Of a stretch of DNA of 37,998 nt, positions 15,584-23,299 are shown piece after piece. The notes below the pieces were generated by a model. It had not been told where the DNA came from and searched no databases. It was given only the letters and a program-made list of their open reading frames with translations. Every line of letters starts with the position of its first letter. The stretch's first letter is position 1. The position numbers and the translations under genes were made by a program. Source of the DNA: Burkholderiaceae bacterium (GTDB lineage Bacteria > Pseudomonadota > Gammaproteobacteria > Burkholderiales > Burkholderiaceae_C); contig SCRR01000057.1 of the NCBI GenBank assembly GCA_004322085.1, forward strand, positions 1 to 37,998. The letters run 5' to 3'.

Positions 15584-16159
15584 ATGTCCATCGAGAACGA
15601 GCTCGCCGAACACCGCAGCTACCTGCTGAGGTTTGCGCGCCTGCAGCTGCGCAATGATGCCTGGGCTGAAGACGCGGTCTCCGAGACCTTGCTGGCGGCG
15701 CTTTCACGGCCGCAGTCGTTTTCAAACAACTCGCAGCTCAAGACCTGGCTCGTGGGCATCCTCAAGCACAAGGTGGTGGACACGCTACGCCAGCGCGGGC
15801 ACGAGGTCAGCCATGGCGACAGTGCAGACACCGGTAGCAATGAAGAGCTCGACGCGCTGGGGTTCAAAAATGGCGACCACTTTGCCGCGCTGCCAGCCGA
15901 CTGGGGCAACCCCGAGCAGGACCTCAGCTCACGCCAGTTCTTCCAGGTGCTGGAGGCCTGTGCCGAGAAGTTGCCCGCTGCCATGGGCCGGGTGTTCCTG
16001 ATGCGCGAATGGCTGGAATTGTCGTGTGAAGAGATTTGTAAGGAATTGAAGCTGACCCCGACCAACCTCTATGTGCAACTGCACCGTGCACGCCTGCGGC
16101 TGCGTGAATGTCTCGAACTCAATTGGTTTGGCAGTTCCCCGGCCTCACTTTCAACATGA
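15584..16159 (+). CDS. ECF-type RNA polymerase sigma factor (sigma-70 family)
   Basis: A 191-residue sigma factor. Region 2 is visible as LLRFARLQLRNDAWAEDAVSETLLAAL and LKTWLVGILKHKVVDTLRQRG. Region 4 is RVFLMREWLELSCEEICKELKLTPTNLYVQLHRARLRLRECL, ending in a helix-turn-helix. There is no region 1.1 or 3, so it is an alternative (ECF) factor. I chose MSIENELAEHR at 15584; ATG codons at 15557 and 15560, with GGAG further upstream, are alternatives. The stop overlaps the next gene by four bases, the usual arrangement of a sigma factor with its cognate anti-sigma. The signal that it responds to is not evident. Confidence 0.85.
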   Translation: MSIENELAEHRSYLLRFARLQLRNDAWAEDAVSETLLAALSRPQSFSNNSQLKTWLVGILKHKVVDTLRQRGHEVSHGDSADTGSNEELDALGFKNGDHFAALPADWGNPEQDLSSRQFFQVLEACAEKLPAAMGRVFLMREWLELSCEEICKELKLTPTNLYVQLHRARLRLRECLELNWFGSSPASLST

Positions 16160-16347
16160 TCCTGCGACGCACCTGCAAGCAAGTTGCTGCACTTCTGATA
16201 GCTAGGGAAGACCGCTCTCTGCCGATTTCAGACCGTATCGCCTTGCGGCTGCATCTGGCTGCATGCCAGGCCTGCCCGATCTTCGAGCGACAGGTGCTGA
16301 CCTTGCGCAACGCGCTGCGCCAGTGGCGCAATTATTCCGGGGATTGA
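16156..16347 (+). CDS. Small zinc-finger (zf-HC2-like) putative anti-sigma factor
   Basis: A 63-residue basic protein with RLHLAACQACPIF, an H-x3-C-x2-C arrangement typical of zinc-binding anti-sigma domains. It has no transmembrane segment, so it would be a soluble regulator. The ATG at 16156 overlaps the stop of the sigma factor gene (ATGA), which implies coupled translation and supports a role in controlling that factor. An ATG at 16108 in the same frame would overlap the sigma gene by 52 bases and is less likely. The function is inferred from motif and context. Confidence 0.75.
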   Translation: MILRRTCKQVAALLIAREDRSLPISDRIALRLHLAACQACPIFERQVLTLRNALRQWRNYSGD

Positions 16348-16421
16348 GTGGCTGCATGGGGCCCGGACGCCTCGCCCTTACTACACGGCAAAAAAAGTTC
16401 TTGCGCTTGCGTGAAATACCG

Positions 16422-16561
16422 CATAATGCTTGGGTGTTTCTGTTCATCGGGGACACAGGTTTGCGGTGATTGGTCAATTTCGCGTCTTTGAAGTCGTTAT
16501 TGGTTTGTTGATTGCGTTTATCGGACTCCATCGCTTTTTCGTTTTTTTCAGGAGTCCTTTT
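16422..16561 (+). promoter_or_regulatory. Leader of RRM gene 1 with ribosome-site-sequestering hairpin
   Basis: CATAAT at 16422-16427 is the likely -10 element, giving a 5' UTR of about 125 bases. ACACAGGTTTGCGGTG stands at 16453-16468. GGACTCC (16523-16529) pairs perfectly with GGAGTCC (16551-16557), whose GGAG is the Shine-Dalgarno seven bases before the ATG. The same elements recur before RRM gene 2. The design suggests temperature- or protein-dependent control of translation. Confidence 0.7.
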
Positions 16562-16924
16562 ATGGGCAACAAACTTTACGTAGGCAACCTGCCTTATTCC
16601 TTCCGCGACGAAGACATGCAACAGGCATTCAGCCAGTTCGGGTCCGTGTCCAGCGCCAAAGTCATGATGGAACGCGATACTGGCCGCTCCAAAGGTTTCG
16701 GCTTCGTCGAAATGGGCAGCGATGCAGAAGCGCAAGCTGCCATCAAGGGCATGAATGGCCAGTCCTTCGGCGGTCGTGACCTCGTCGTCAACGAGGCCCG
16801 CCCGATGGAACCCCGTCCCCCGCGCAGCGGTGGCGGCTACGGCGGTGGTGGCAGTGGCGGTGGTTACGGCGGTGGCCGCAGCGGTGGTGGCGGTGGCTAC
16901 GGTGGCGGCCGTAGCAGCTACTAA
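16562..16924 (+). CDS. Glycine-rich RRM RNA-binding protein, copy 1
   Basis: A 120-residue protein with one RNA-recognition motif: RNP2 is LYVGNL near residues 5-10 and RNP1 is KGFGFVEM near residues 44-51. The tail is Gly/Tyr/Arg-rich (GGYGGG repeats) and ends in RSSY. Single-RRM glycine-rich proteins of bacteria are often cold- or stress-inducible and bind single-stranded RNA. The ATG at 16562 follows GGAG by seven bases; the longer open frame upstream is leader. A paralogue begins 257 bases downstream with the same leader. An intrinsic terminator follows at 16964. Confidence 0.92.
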   Translation: MGNKLYVGNLPYSFRDEDMQQAFSQFGSVSSAKVMMERDTGRSKGFGFVEMGSDAEAQAAIKGMNGQSFGGRDLVVNEARPMEPRPPRSGGGYGGGGSGGGYGGGRSGGGGGYGGGRSSY

Positions 16925-16963
16925 GAGATCGGCAGGGGCCTTGATTGAGGCCCCACCAGAAAA

Positions 16964-16988
16964 GAGGGCCCATTGCGGCCCTTTTTTA
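16964..16988 (+). terminator. Intrinsic terminator after RRM gene 1
   Basis: GGGCC (16966-16970) and GGCCC (16977-16981) form a stem followed by six T residues. A second GC-rich hairpin, GGGGCC/GGCCCC at about 16935-16954, precedes it. Together they should separate the two RRM genes into individual transcripts. Confidence 0.8.
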
Positions 16989-17048
16989 TTGCCCACAATG
17001 GCGGCGACGCGCCCAACAAAACCTTGACGCCTTTTGCCATCTCGCGCT

Positions 17049-17180
17049 CATAATGCGCGCGTGTGGGATCGAATAACCACACAGGTTTGCGGTGCTCAGT
17101 CAGGTTCGCATCTTTGAGGGTTGTTGGCTGCGTGTTCGGGACTCCATCGCTTTATCAATGTGCTTTTGAGGAGTCCCTTC
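17049..17180 (+). promoter_or_regulatory. Leader of RRM gene 2 with ribosome-site-sequestering hairpin
   Basis: CATAAT at 17049-17054, with TTGACG at 17024-17029 (19-base spacing), forms the promoter. ACACAGGTTTGCGGTG recurs at 17089-17104, identical to the first leader. GGGACTCC (17138-17145) pairs with GGAGTCCC (17170-17177), one pair longer than in leader 1, because both flanking bases changed together. The Shine-Dalgarno GGAG again lies in the 3' arm, seven bases from the ATG. Confidence 0.72.
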
Positions 17181-17636
17181 ATGGGCAATAAACTGTATGT
17201 CGGCAACCTGCCCTACTCGGTCAGCGACAGCGATCTACAACAGACTTTCGCACGATTTGGCACTGTCACCAGCGCCAAGGTCATGATGGACCGCGACACA
17301 GGCCGCTCCAAAGGCTTTGGCTTTGTGGAAATGGGCAGCGACGCTGAGGCTCAGGCAGCGATCGCCGGCATGAGCGGCCAATCCCTTGGGGGCCGCAATT
17401 GCGTGGTCAACGAAGCGCGGCCGATGGAGCCGCGCCCGCCCCGTGGCGGTGGGGGCGGCTACGGCGGCGGCCGCAGTGGCGGTGGTGGAGGTTACGGTGG
17501 TGGTGCCGGTGGTGGCCGCAGCGGCGGCGGCGACGGCGGTTTCCGCAGCCCTTATGGCGCCGGTCCACGTGGAGGCAGCCGCAGTGGCGGCGGCAGTGGA
17601 GGTTATGGAGGCGGCAGTAGCGGCAGCGGTTACTGA
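17181..17636 (+). CDS. Glycine-rich RRM RNA-binding protein, copy 2
   Basis: A 151-residue paralogue of the preceding gene. The RRM is nearly identical (LYVGNLPYS, KGFGFVEMGSDAEAQAAI) and the Gly/Ser/Arg-rich tail is longer, with GGGYGGG and RSGGG repeats. The two proteins share the segment NEARPMEPRPPR between the RRM and the tail. It arose by tandem duplication that included the promoter and leader. The expanded tail may alter RNA affinity or self-association; this is inference. The ATG at 17181 has GGAG seven bases upstream. A 9-bp hairpin terminator follows at 17656. Confidence 0.92.
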   Translation: MGNKLYVGNLPYSVSDSDLQQTFARFGTVTSAKVMMDRDTGRSKGFGFVEMGSDAEAQAAIAGMSGQSLGGRNCVVNEARPMEPRPPRGGGGGYGGGRSGGGGGYGGGAGGGRSGGGDGGFRSPYGAGPRGGSRSGGGSGGYGGGSSGSGY

Positions 17637-17655
17637 GTTCGCGCAGCGCCCCGAA

Positions 17656-17680
17656 AAAGGCTCCGACAGGAGCCTTTCTG
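17656..17680 (+). terminator. Terminator hairpin after RRM gene 2
   Basis: AAAGGCTCC (17656-17664) pairs perfectly with GGAGCCTTT (17669-17677) around a GACA loop. The following bases are only moderately T-rich. Confidence 0.7.
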
Positions 17681-17701
17681 CTTGTTGAGCATCACGGGGC
17701 A

Positions 17702-17727
17702 TAGCTTGTAAGCTATTAAATAAGTAG
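17702..17727. repeat. AT-rich AGCTAT-type repeat remnant
   Basis: AGCTTGTAAGCTATT followed by AAATAAGTAGC lies between the RRM gene 2 terminator and the convergent dehydrogenase stop. It shares the AGCTAT core of the dispersed patches elsewhere in the window, but is a weak copy. Confidence 0.4.
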
Positions 17728-17729
17728 CG

Positions 17730-18506
17730 TCAGGGTTCGCCCTCGCGATGCTTGCGGGGGCGCCCGACCAGCGCCTTGTCGAATAGCGCGTTCGGCAGCG
17801 CCCGCAACAATTTGGCCACCAGCCCCATCTGCCACGGAATCACGCGGTAGCGGACCCCCGCTTCGATGGCCTTGAACGCCTGGTCGGCAAAATCCTGCGG
17901 TGGCATCAGGAACGGCATCGGATAGTGGTTTTTTTGCGTCAGCGGTGTATCGACGTAGCCCGGGCACAACGTGACCACCTTGACGCCGCTGGCGCGCAGT
18001 TCGCCGCGCAGACTCTCGCAGTAACCGATGACGGCCGCCTTGCTGGCACAGTACGCCCCGTGGCCCGGCAGGCCGCGGATGCCCGCCACGCTGCCAATGC
18101 CGACCAGGGCACCGCTGCCGCGCTGCTTCATGACATCAATGAAGGGCTGGAACGTCGCGGCCATGCCAATGTTGTTGGTGGCAAAGGTGCGCGCCATCAC
18201 ATCGATATCGGAGCGCACGGCGCTGTCGATGCCGACGCTGATGCCGGCGCTGGCGATCACCACATCAGGCACGCCCTGCGCTGTGAGGCAGGCGCGCCCG
18301 GCACGGGTGATACTGTCTGCGATCGACACATCAGCACTATAAATTCGATAGTGTTCCGCACTCAATCCATAATGACCGGCCCATGATTCGACCGCTGATG
18401 TGCGGCGCGCCACCAGGGCGAGTCGGTAGCCCGCCTGGGCAAAGCGCCAGGCCAGCGCCTGCCCAATGCCGCTGGACGCGCCGGTGATGAAGACAAGCCG
18501 CGCCAT
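17730..18506 (-). CDS. Short-chain dehydrogenase/reductase (SDR family)
   Basis: A 258-residue NAD(P)-dependent oxidoreductase of the classical SDR type. The cofactor motif TGASSGIG lies at residues 9-16, with NNIG at about 111-114, the catalytic Ser in GIGSVAGI, and the YxxxK pair Tyr152/Lys156 in AYCASKAAV. The substrate is unknown. It begins 11 bp after lptC and is the last gene of the kdsD-kdsC-lptC unit, a position more often held by lptA in related genomes. A link to envelope lipid metabolism is suggested only by this context. Confidence 0.88.
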   Translation of the reverse strand: MARLVFITGASSGIGQALAWRFAQAGYRLALVARRTSAVESWAGHYGLSAEHYRIYSADVSIADSITRAGRACLTAQGVPDVVIASAGISVGIDSAVRSDIDVMARTFATNNIGMAATFQPFIDVMKQRGSGALVGIGSVAGIRGLPGHGAYCASKAAVIGYCESLRGELRASGVKVVTLCPGYVDTPLTQKNHYPMPFLMPPQDFADQAFKAIEAGVRYRVIPWQMGLVAKLLRALPNALFDKALVGRPRKHREGEP

Positions 18507-18517
18507 GGCTGCTTGCG

Positions 18518-19153
18518 CTAGCGCGCCGCCCCGGTGGCATTCGGCACCAACAGGCCCTTCACGCGACCCTTGAGGTCGAGTACGCCATCGTAATTGTCGT
18601 AGTCCATCGAGTCGCCCGTGAACTGGTCGCGCCCCCGCGTCATGATGACCGGTTTGTTGGAGGAGACACGCTCGTCGTTGGTGTAGGCATTGAGGAATTC
18701 GCTGCGAAACTCCATGCGCGGCAAGGCGTGACCGGCCGCGTCGGTGGTGGCCTCGCGCACCATGATGGCATTGCCAAACAGCTGCACCTGGGACGCATCG
18801 CTGTTGCTGAGGGCGCGGTTGCCCGTGGCCACGGTAATGCGCCCGTCCGGGCTGATCGAGCGAATCCGCGCATTGGTGATCTCCAGTGTGTCGGTGTCCG
18901 GATAATGGCGTCCCTCGGTGCCGAACACCTCGTTCTTGAGGCGGCCCGTGCCGTCGAAGGTTTTGACAGAAAACTGATGCATGAAATAGTCGGGCTCGTG
19001 GCGCACCTTCGCCGCGGGCTCGGGCGCTCCGAAAGTGGGTGCGTTACGCACCAGCCAGTAGGTACCCAGCGCCAGCGCCCCCATCAGGATGAGGGGCAGA
19101 TAGATGGCGATGCGCTCCCACAGGTCGCGCAGGATGGCGACCAGCCCGTTCAC
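18518..19153 (-). CDS. lptC: LptC, LPS export ABC transporter periplasmic component
   Basis: A 211-residue bitopic protein. One N-terminal helix, IYLPLILMGALALGTYWLV, anchors a periplasmic domain with the LptC beta-jellyroll signature: YFMHQFSVKTFDGTGRLKNE, TLEITNARI and RSEFLNAYTNDERVSSNKPV. LptC receives lipopolysaccharide from LptB2FG and hands it to LptA. The start overlaps the kdsC stop by four bases. Its usual successors lptA and lptB are not downstream within this window. Confidence 0.92.
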   Translation of the reverse strand: MNGLVAILRDLWERIAIYLPLILMGALALGTYWLVRNAPTFGAPEPAAKVRHEPDYFMHQFSVKTFDGTGRLKNEVFGTEGRHYPDTDTLEITNARIRSISPDGRITVATGNRALSNSDASQVQLFGNAIMVREATTDAAGHALPRMEFRSEFLNAYTNDERVSSNKPVIMTRGRDQFTGDSMDYDNYDGVLDLKGRVKGLLVPNATGAAR

Positions 19154-19701
19154 GCGCGCGGCTCCTGCCCCGCCAGCAGCGCCGCATAGTGCCCGCTGGC
19201 GACCAGCAGCAAATCACAAAATTCACGCGCGCCGCCCTCGCCACCACGAGCCTGTGTGACATAGTGCGCAGCGGCTCGCACCTCGACGTGGGCGTTCGCC
19301 GGAGCACACGCGAACGCACAGCGGCGCATGACCGCCAGATCGGGCCAGTCGTCCCCCATCGCAGCGGCCTGGGCCCAGTCCATTCCGAGCGCTTGCAGCG
19401 TCGCCTCTGCCGCCGGGCCTTTGTCCTCGGTACCGTAATGAGCATGGGTGATGCCCAGCGCCTGCAATCGCATGCGCAGCGCTTTCGAATCGCGGCCCGT
19501 AATCACCGCCGGCGTGATGCCCGCCTTTTGCAGCAGCTTGAGGCCGTGCCCGTCTAGCGTATGGAAGCGCTTGAGCGACTCGCCCCGGTCGGAAAAATAA
19601 AGCCCGCCGTCAGTCAGCACGCCGTCCACGTCAAAAAATGCAACACGGATGCCCTGCGCCTTGAGCAGCAGCTCGGGCGCGAACGACAGAGCGGGGTTCA
19701 T
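19150..19701 (-). CDS. kdsC: KdsC, 3-deoxy-D-manno-octulosonate-8-phosphate phosphatase
   Basis: A 183-residue HAD-superfamily phosphatase of the tetrameric C0 type, without a cap domain. The catalytic motif is FFDVDGVLTDGG with Asp24 and Asp26. ITGRDS is motif II, and MGDDWPDLAVM holds the metal-binding aspartates. It removes phosphate from Kdo-8-phosphate in Kdo synthesis for LPS. The ATG at 19701 overlaps the kdsD stop (ATGA). The longer frame beginning at 19746 would overlap kdsD further and lacks a ribosome site. Confidence 0.93.
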   Translation of the reverse strand: MNPALSFAPELLLKAQGIRVAFFDVDGVLTDGGLYFSDRGESLKRFHTLDGHGLKLLQKAGITPAVITGRDSKALRMRLQALGITHAHYGTEDKGPAAEATLQALGMDWAQAAAMGDDWPDLAVMRRCAFACAPANAHVEVRAAAHYVTQARGGEGGAREFCDLLLVASGHYAALLAGQEPRA

Positions 19702-20675
19702 ATGACTTTCGCGCGCATCAAATCGTTGCTGTTCAGCGCGCCGCACAGCTTGCCCTGCGCGTCCACCACCAGAACGCTGGTGATGCGGTGCAGTTCCATC
19801 AACTCGACCGCATCGACCGCCAGCGCATCGTCGCGAATGGTGCGCGGGTCCGAATGCATGACATCACGCACCACGGCGGTGCGCAGATCCGCACCCTTTT
19901 CGATCAGGCGGCGCAGGTCGCCATCGGTAAAGATCCCCAGCACGCGGTCCTGCTCGTCCACCACGGCGGATGCGCCGAGCCCTTTGGCGCTCATCTCGCG
20001 CATCAGATCGCTGAACGCCGTGTCCAGTTGCACGCGCGGTAGCGCGTCGCCCGTGCGCATCACATCGCTCACGTGGGTCAGCAGCTTGCGCCCCAGCGCA
20101 CCGCCCGGATGCGAGCGCGCAAAGTCCTCCGCGCGAAAACCCCGCGCGTCCAGCAGCGCCACCGCGAGCGCGTCGCCAAGCGCCAGCTGGGCCGTGGTGC
20201 TGGCCGTGGGGGCCAGATTGAGCGGGCAGGCTTCCTTTTCGACACCGCAGTCCAGCGCCTCGTCGGCATGCTGCGCCAGCGTCGACTGCAGGTGACCGGT
20301 AATGGCCACCAGCGGCACACCGAGTCGCTTGAGCACTGGCAGGATGGCGATCAGCTCTTCACTTTCGCCGCTGTAGGAGATCGCCAGCACCAGGTCGATG
20401 GCCTTGATCATGCCAAGATCGCCGTGACTGGCCTCGGCCGGATGCACGAACATCGCGGGCGTTCCGGTGGAGGCGAGCGTGGAGGCGATCTTGCGCCCGA
20501 CATGGCCGCTCTTGCCCATGCCCATCACGACCACGCGGCCGCGCACGTCCAGCATCTTGCGCGCGGCACGCGCAAACGAGCCGTCCATACGGGCCTTGAG
20601 GCCCAGCACCGCGGCGGCCTCGATGTCGAAGGTTTCGCGGGCCAGCCGCAGCACCTGGTCGGTATCAAATGTCAT
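19698..20675 (-). CDS. kdsD: KdsD/KpsF, D-arabinose-5-phosphate isomerase
   Basis: A 325-residue enzyme that converts ribulose-5-phosphate to arabinose-5-phosphate, the first step of Kdo synthesis. An N-terminal SIS domain (VVVMGMGKSGHVGRKIASTLASTGTP, then HPAEASHGDLGMI and SYSGESEEL) is followed by two CBS domains, with LGIFTDGDLRRLIE in the first and a second ending in LCGALNSNDLMRA. It is the first gene of the kdsD-kdsC-lptC-SDR unit and diverges from the antiporter gene with a 44-bp gap that must hold both promoters. Confidence 0.94.
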   Translation of the reverse strand: MTFDTDQVLRLARETFDIEAAAVLGLKARMDGSFARAARKMLDVRGRVVVMGMGKSGHVGRKIASTLASTGTPAMFVHPAEASHGDLGMIKAIDLVLAISYSGESEELIAILPVLKRLGVPLVAITGHLQSTLAQHADEALDCGVEKEACPLNLAPTASTTAQLALGDALAVALLDARGFRAEDFARSHPGGALGRKLLTHVSDVMRTGDALPRVQLDTAFSDLMREMSAKGLGASAVVDEQDRVLGIFTDGDLRRLIEKGADLRTAVVRDVMHSDPRTIRDDALAVDAVELMELHRITSVLVVDAQGKLCGALNSNDLMRAKVI

Positions 20676-20719
20676 AGCCCTGCATTATCGGCGGGCATCG
20701 TGCTTGCTAGTATTGGGGC

Positions 20720-22705
20720 ATGTCCGCCCTGCAACTCACGCTGTTATACCTGCTGGCCGCGGTACTTGGCGTTGTGGCATGCCGCTCCCTGAAGCTACCG
20801 CCCATGCTGGGCTACCTGGCCGTGGGCGTGCTCATCGGGCCCCATGCGCTGGCGCTGGCGGAAGACTCGGCGGACGTCAAGTACCTGGGTGAGTTTGGCG
20901 TAGTGTTCCTGATGTTCGTGATCGGGCTGGAGTTCAACCTGCCCAAGTTGCGCGCCATGCGTCGCCATGTTTTCGGGCTCGGGCTGTTGCAGGTGGTCTT
21001 CACGATCGCGCTCGCGACGGCGGGCTCGCTGGCGTTTGCCGCGATCGCCCCGTCGATATGGCACATGCGCTGGCAAAGTGCGCTGGCGCTGGCCGGCGCC
21101 GTGGCGATGAGCAGCACCGCCATCGTGGTCAAACTGATGGCCGAACGGCTCGAGCTGGAGTCCGAGCACGGTCAGCGCGTGATGGGCGTGCTGCTATTCC
21201 AGGACCTTGCCGTCGTGCCGTTGCTGGTACTCATTCCGGCACTTGGCGCCCACCCCGAAGAAATGCTCATGGCCCTTGCTATTGCTTTATTGAAAGCTAT
21301 CGTTTTAATAGTCATCGTGTTGACGGGCGGGCAGCGCCTGATGCGCTGGTGGCTGACCCTGGTCGCGCGACGCAAAAGCCAGGAGCTGTTTGTCCTGAAC
21401 CTGCTGCTGGTGACGCTGGGGCTCGCCTGGTTGACCGCGCTGGCGGGCCTGAGCCTGGCATTGGGGGCGTTTATCGCGGGCATGCTGATCTCCGAGACGC
21501 AATACAAACACCAGGTCGAGACCGACATCCGCCCGTTCCACGACGTGCTGCTGGGCCTGTTCTTCATCACCGTCGGCATGATGCTCGACTGGCGGCCGGT
21601 CGTCGCGCAGTGGCCGCTGGTGCTTGCGCTGTTTACGCTGCCCGTGTTGTTCAAGCTGGTCACGATCACGGCACTGGCCAAGGGCTTGGGCGCGAGCGCC
21701 GGCACGGCCCTGCGTACCGGCCTGTACCTGGCGCAGGCCGGTGAATTCGGCTTTGTGCTGCTCACGCTGGCCCGGGACAACACGCTGGTGGCCCCGAGCC
21801 TGCTCAACCCGATTCTCGCGAGCATGGTGCTGTCGATGCTGGTCACGCCGTTCATCATCATGCACAGCAACCGCATCGTGATGAAACTGGTCAGCAGCGA
21901 GTGGCTGCAACAGTCCCTGCAGATGACTACCATTGCGCGCCAGTCGATCAACGCCAACCGGCACGTGATCATTTGCGGCTATGGCCGCTGTGGCCAGAAC
22001 CTCGCGCGCATGCTCGAGCGCGAGGAGATTCCCTACATGGCGCTCGACCTGGACCCGGACCGGGTGCGCCAGGCCGCCGCCGCCGGCGACTCCGTGGTGT
22101 TCGGCGATGCCACCCGCCTGCAGGCACTGATCGCCTCCGGATTGGTGCGCGCCAGCGCCGTGGTGATCACCTACCTCGACGTCCCGGCGGCCCTGAAAGT
22201 CCTGGCCAATGCGCGCGCCCACGCGCCGAACGTGCCCGTCATCGTACGCACCCAGGACGACCACGATCTGGACCAGCTGCGTCAGGCGGGCGCCACCGAA
22301 GTGGTGCCGGAGTCGATCGAAGGATCACTCATGCTGGCCAGCCATGCGCTGGCGCTGGTGGGCGTGCCAATTCGGCGCGTCATCCGTGTCGTGCGAGACC
22401 AGCGCGATGCGCGCTATAACCTGCTCAAGGGCTATTTTCACGGCGTCGACGACGATACCGTCAATGAGCTGGGGCGAGAGCGGCTGTCCACATTGACGCT
22501 GCCGGCAGGGGCCCAGTCCATCGGCAAGGCACTGAGCCATCTCGCACTTCAGGCACTGGGCGTGCAGGTGGTCAGCCTGCGGCGCAGCAACGGCAAACCC
22601 GTGCTGCTGGACGATGCGCTGGCGCTGCAGGACAGCGACACACTGGTGCTGTCAGGCACACCCGAAGCGCTCGCTCTGGCCACCGACAAACTTCTGAAAG
22701 GCTGA
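20720..22705 (+). CDS. KefB/KefC-type monovalent cation:proton antiporter (CPA2) with RCK domain
   Basis: A 661-residue inner-membrane protein. About twelve helices begin with LPPMLGYLAVGVLIGPHAL and include FLMFVIGLEFNLPKLRAM, VAMSSTAIVVKLM and SLALGAFIAGMLISETQYKHQ. A TrkA-N (RCK) Rossmann domain starts near residue 415 with VIICGYGRCGQNLARML, followed by a TrkA-C domain near the end. Members exchange K+ or Na+ for protons and may be gated by nucleotide or glutathione adducts; the ion is not decided here. An AT-rich patch at 21274-21311, coding for LAIALLKAIVLIVI, looks like a captured repeat. apt follows three bases after the stop. Confidence 0.88.
   Translation: MSALQLTLLYLLAAVLGVVACRSLKLPPMLGYLAVGVLIGPHALALAEDSADVKYLGEFGVVFLMFVIGLEFNLPKLRAMRRHVFGLGLLQVVFTIALATAGSLAFAAIAPSIWHMRWQSALALAGAVAMSSTAIVVKLMAERLELESEHGQRVMGVLLFQDLAVVPLLVLIPALGAHPEEMLMALAIALLKAIVLIVIVLTGGQRLMRWWLTLVARRKSQELFVLNLLLVTLGLAWLTALAGLSLALGAFIAGMLISETQYKHQVETDIRPFHDVLLGLFFITVGMMLDWRPVVAQWPLVLALFTLPVLFKLVTITALAKGLGASAGTALRTGLYLAQAGEFGFVLLTLARDNTLVAPSLLNPILASMVLSMLVTPFIIMHSNRIVMKLVSSEWLQQSLQMTTIARQSINANRHVIICGYGRCGQNLARMLEREEIPYMALDLDPDRVRQAAAAGDSVVFGDATRLQALIASGLVRASAVVITYLDVPAALKVLANARAHAPNVPVIVRTQDDHDLDQLRQAGATEVVPESIEGSLMLASHALALVGVPIRRVIRVVRDQRDARYNLLKGYFHGVDDDTVNELGRERLSTLTLPAGAQSIGKALSHLALQALGVQVVSLRRSNGKPVLLDDALALQDSDTLVLSGTPEALALATDKLLKG
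21274..21311. repeat. AT-rich repeat-like patch inside the antiporter gene
   Basis: CCTTGCTATT, then an AT-rich spacer, AGCTATCG and TTTTAATAG: the same order of elements as the patch at 24284-24318 in mnmE. Base composition falls sharply relative to the surrounding gene, but the frame is kept and the encoded residues are membrane-compatible. Confidence 0.45.
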
Positions 22706-22708
22706 CCC

Positions 22709-23257
22709 ATGAGCTCCACCACTGACTTCCTGCGCGCCCACATTCGCACCGTGCCCGACTGGCCCGCGCCGGGCGTGCAGTTTCGGGACATCACGCCGCT
22801 GTTGCAGGATCCCCAGGTTTTTCGCGTTCTGATCGAGGCTTTTGTGCAGCGCTACGAAAAGGGCAGCAGGCGCCCCGACGTCGTCGCCGGGCTGGACGCG
22901 CGCGGCTTCATTCTGGGATCGGTGGTCGCGTACCAGTTGGGCGTGGGATTTGTGCCGATCCGCAAAAAGGGCAAGCTGCCATTCACCACCGTCGAGGAAA
23001 CCTACGAACTCGAATACGGCAGCGCCACCGTGGAATTGCACACCGATGCCGTCAAGAGCGGCGACCGGGTACTGCTGATGGACGACCTGATCGCCACCGG
23101 CGGCACCCTGATGGCTGGCAAGAGGCTGCTGGAGAAACTGGGCGCCAGCGTGCTGGAGGGCGCCGCCATCGTCGATTTGCCCGAGCTGGGTGGCTCGGAA
23201 AAGCTCCGCGCCAGCGGGCTGCCGCTCTTTACCTTGGTGGATTTCGCGGGGCACTGA
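22709..23257 (+). CDS. apt: Adenine phosphoribosyltransferase
   Basis: A 182-residue cytosolic purine-salvage enzyme that makes AMP from adenine and PRPP. Family blocks are [17 protein letters not shown] near the N-terminus, [25 protein letters not shown], and the PRPP-binding motif [14 protein letters not shown]. Length and motifs are those of bacterial Apt. The start lies three bases after the antiporter stop, so the two are translated from one message. Confidence 0.95.
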   Translation: MSSTTDFLRAHIRTVPDWPAPGVQFRDITPLLQDPQVFRVLIEAFVQRYEKGSRRPDVVAGLDARGFILGSVVAYQLGVGFVPIRKKGKLPFTTVEETYELEYGSATVELHTDAVKSGDRVLLMDDLIATGGTLMAGKRLLEKLGASVLEGAAIVDLPELGGSEKLRASGLPLFTLVDFAGH

Positions 23258-23299
23258 CCGACACGCGGTCAACGCCTCGCGGGGCCGGCCCAGCTGTCC

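Noticed and set aside
16801-17636. Glycine-codon repeats in the RRM genes as a CRISPR or satellite array
   Set aside because: They are in-frame GGC/GGT codons of the glycine-rich protein tails, with no spacer structure.
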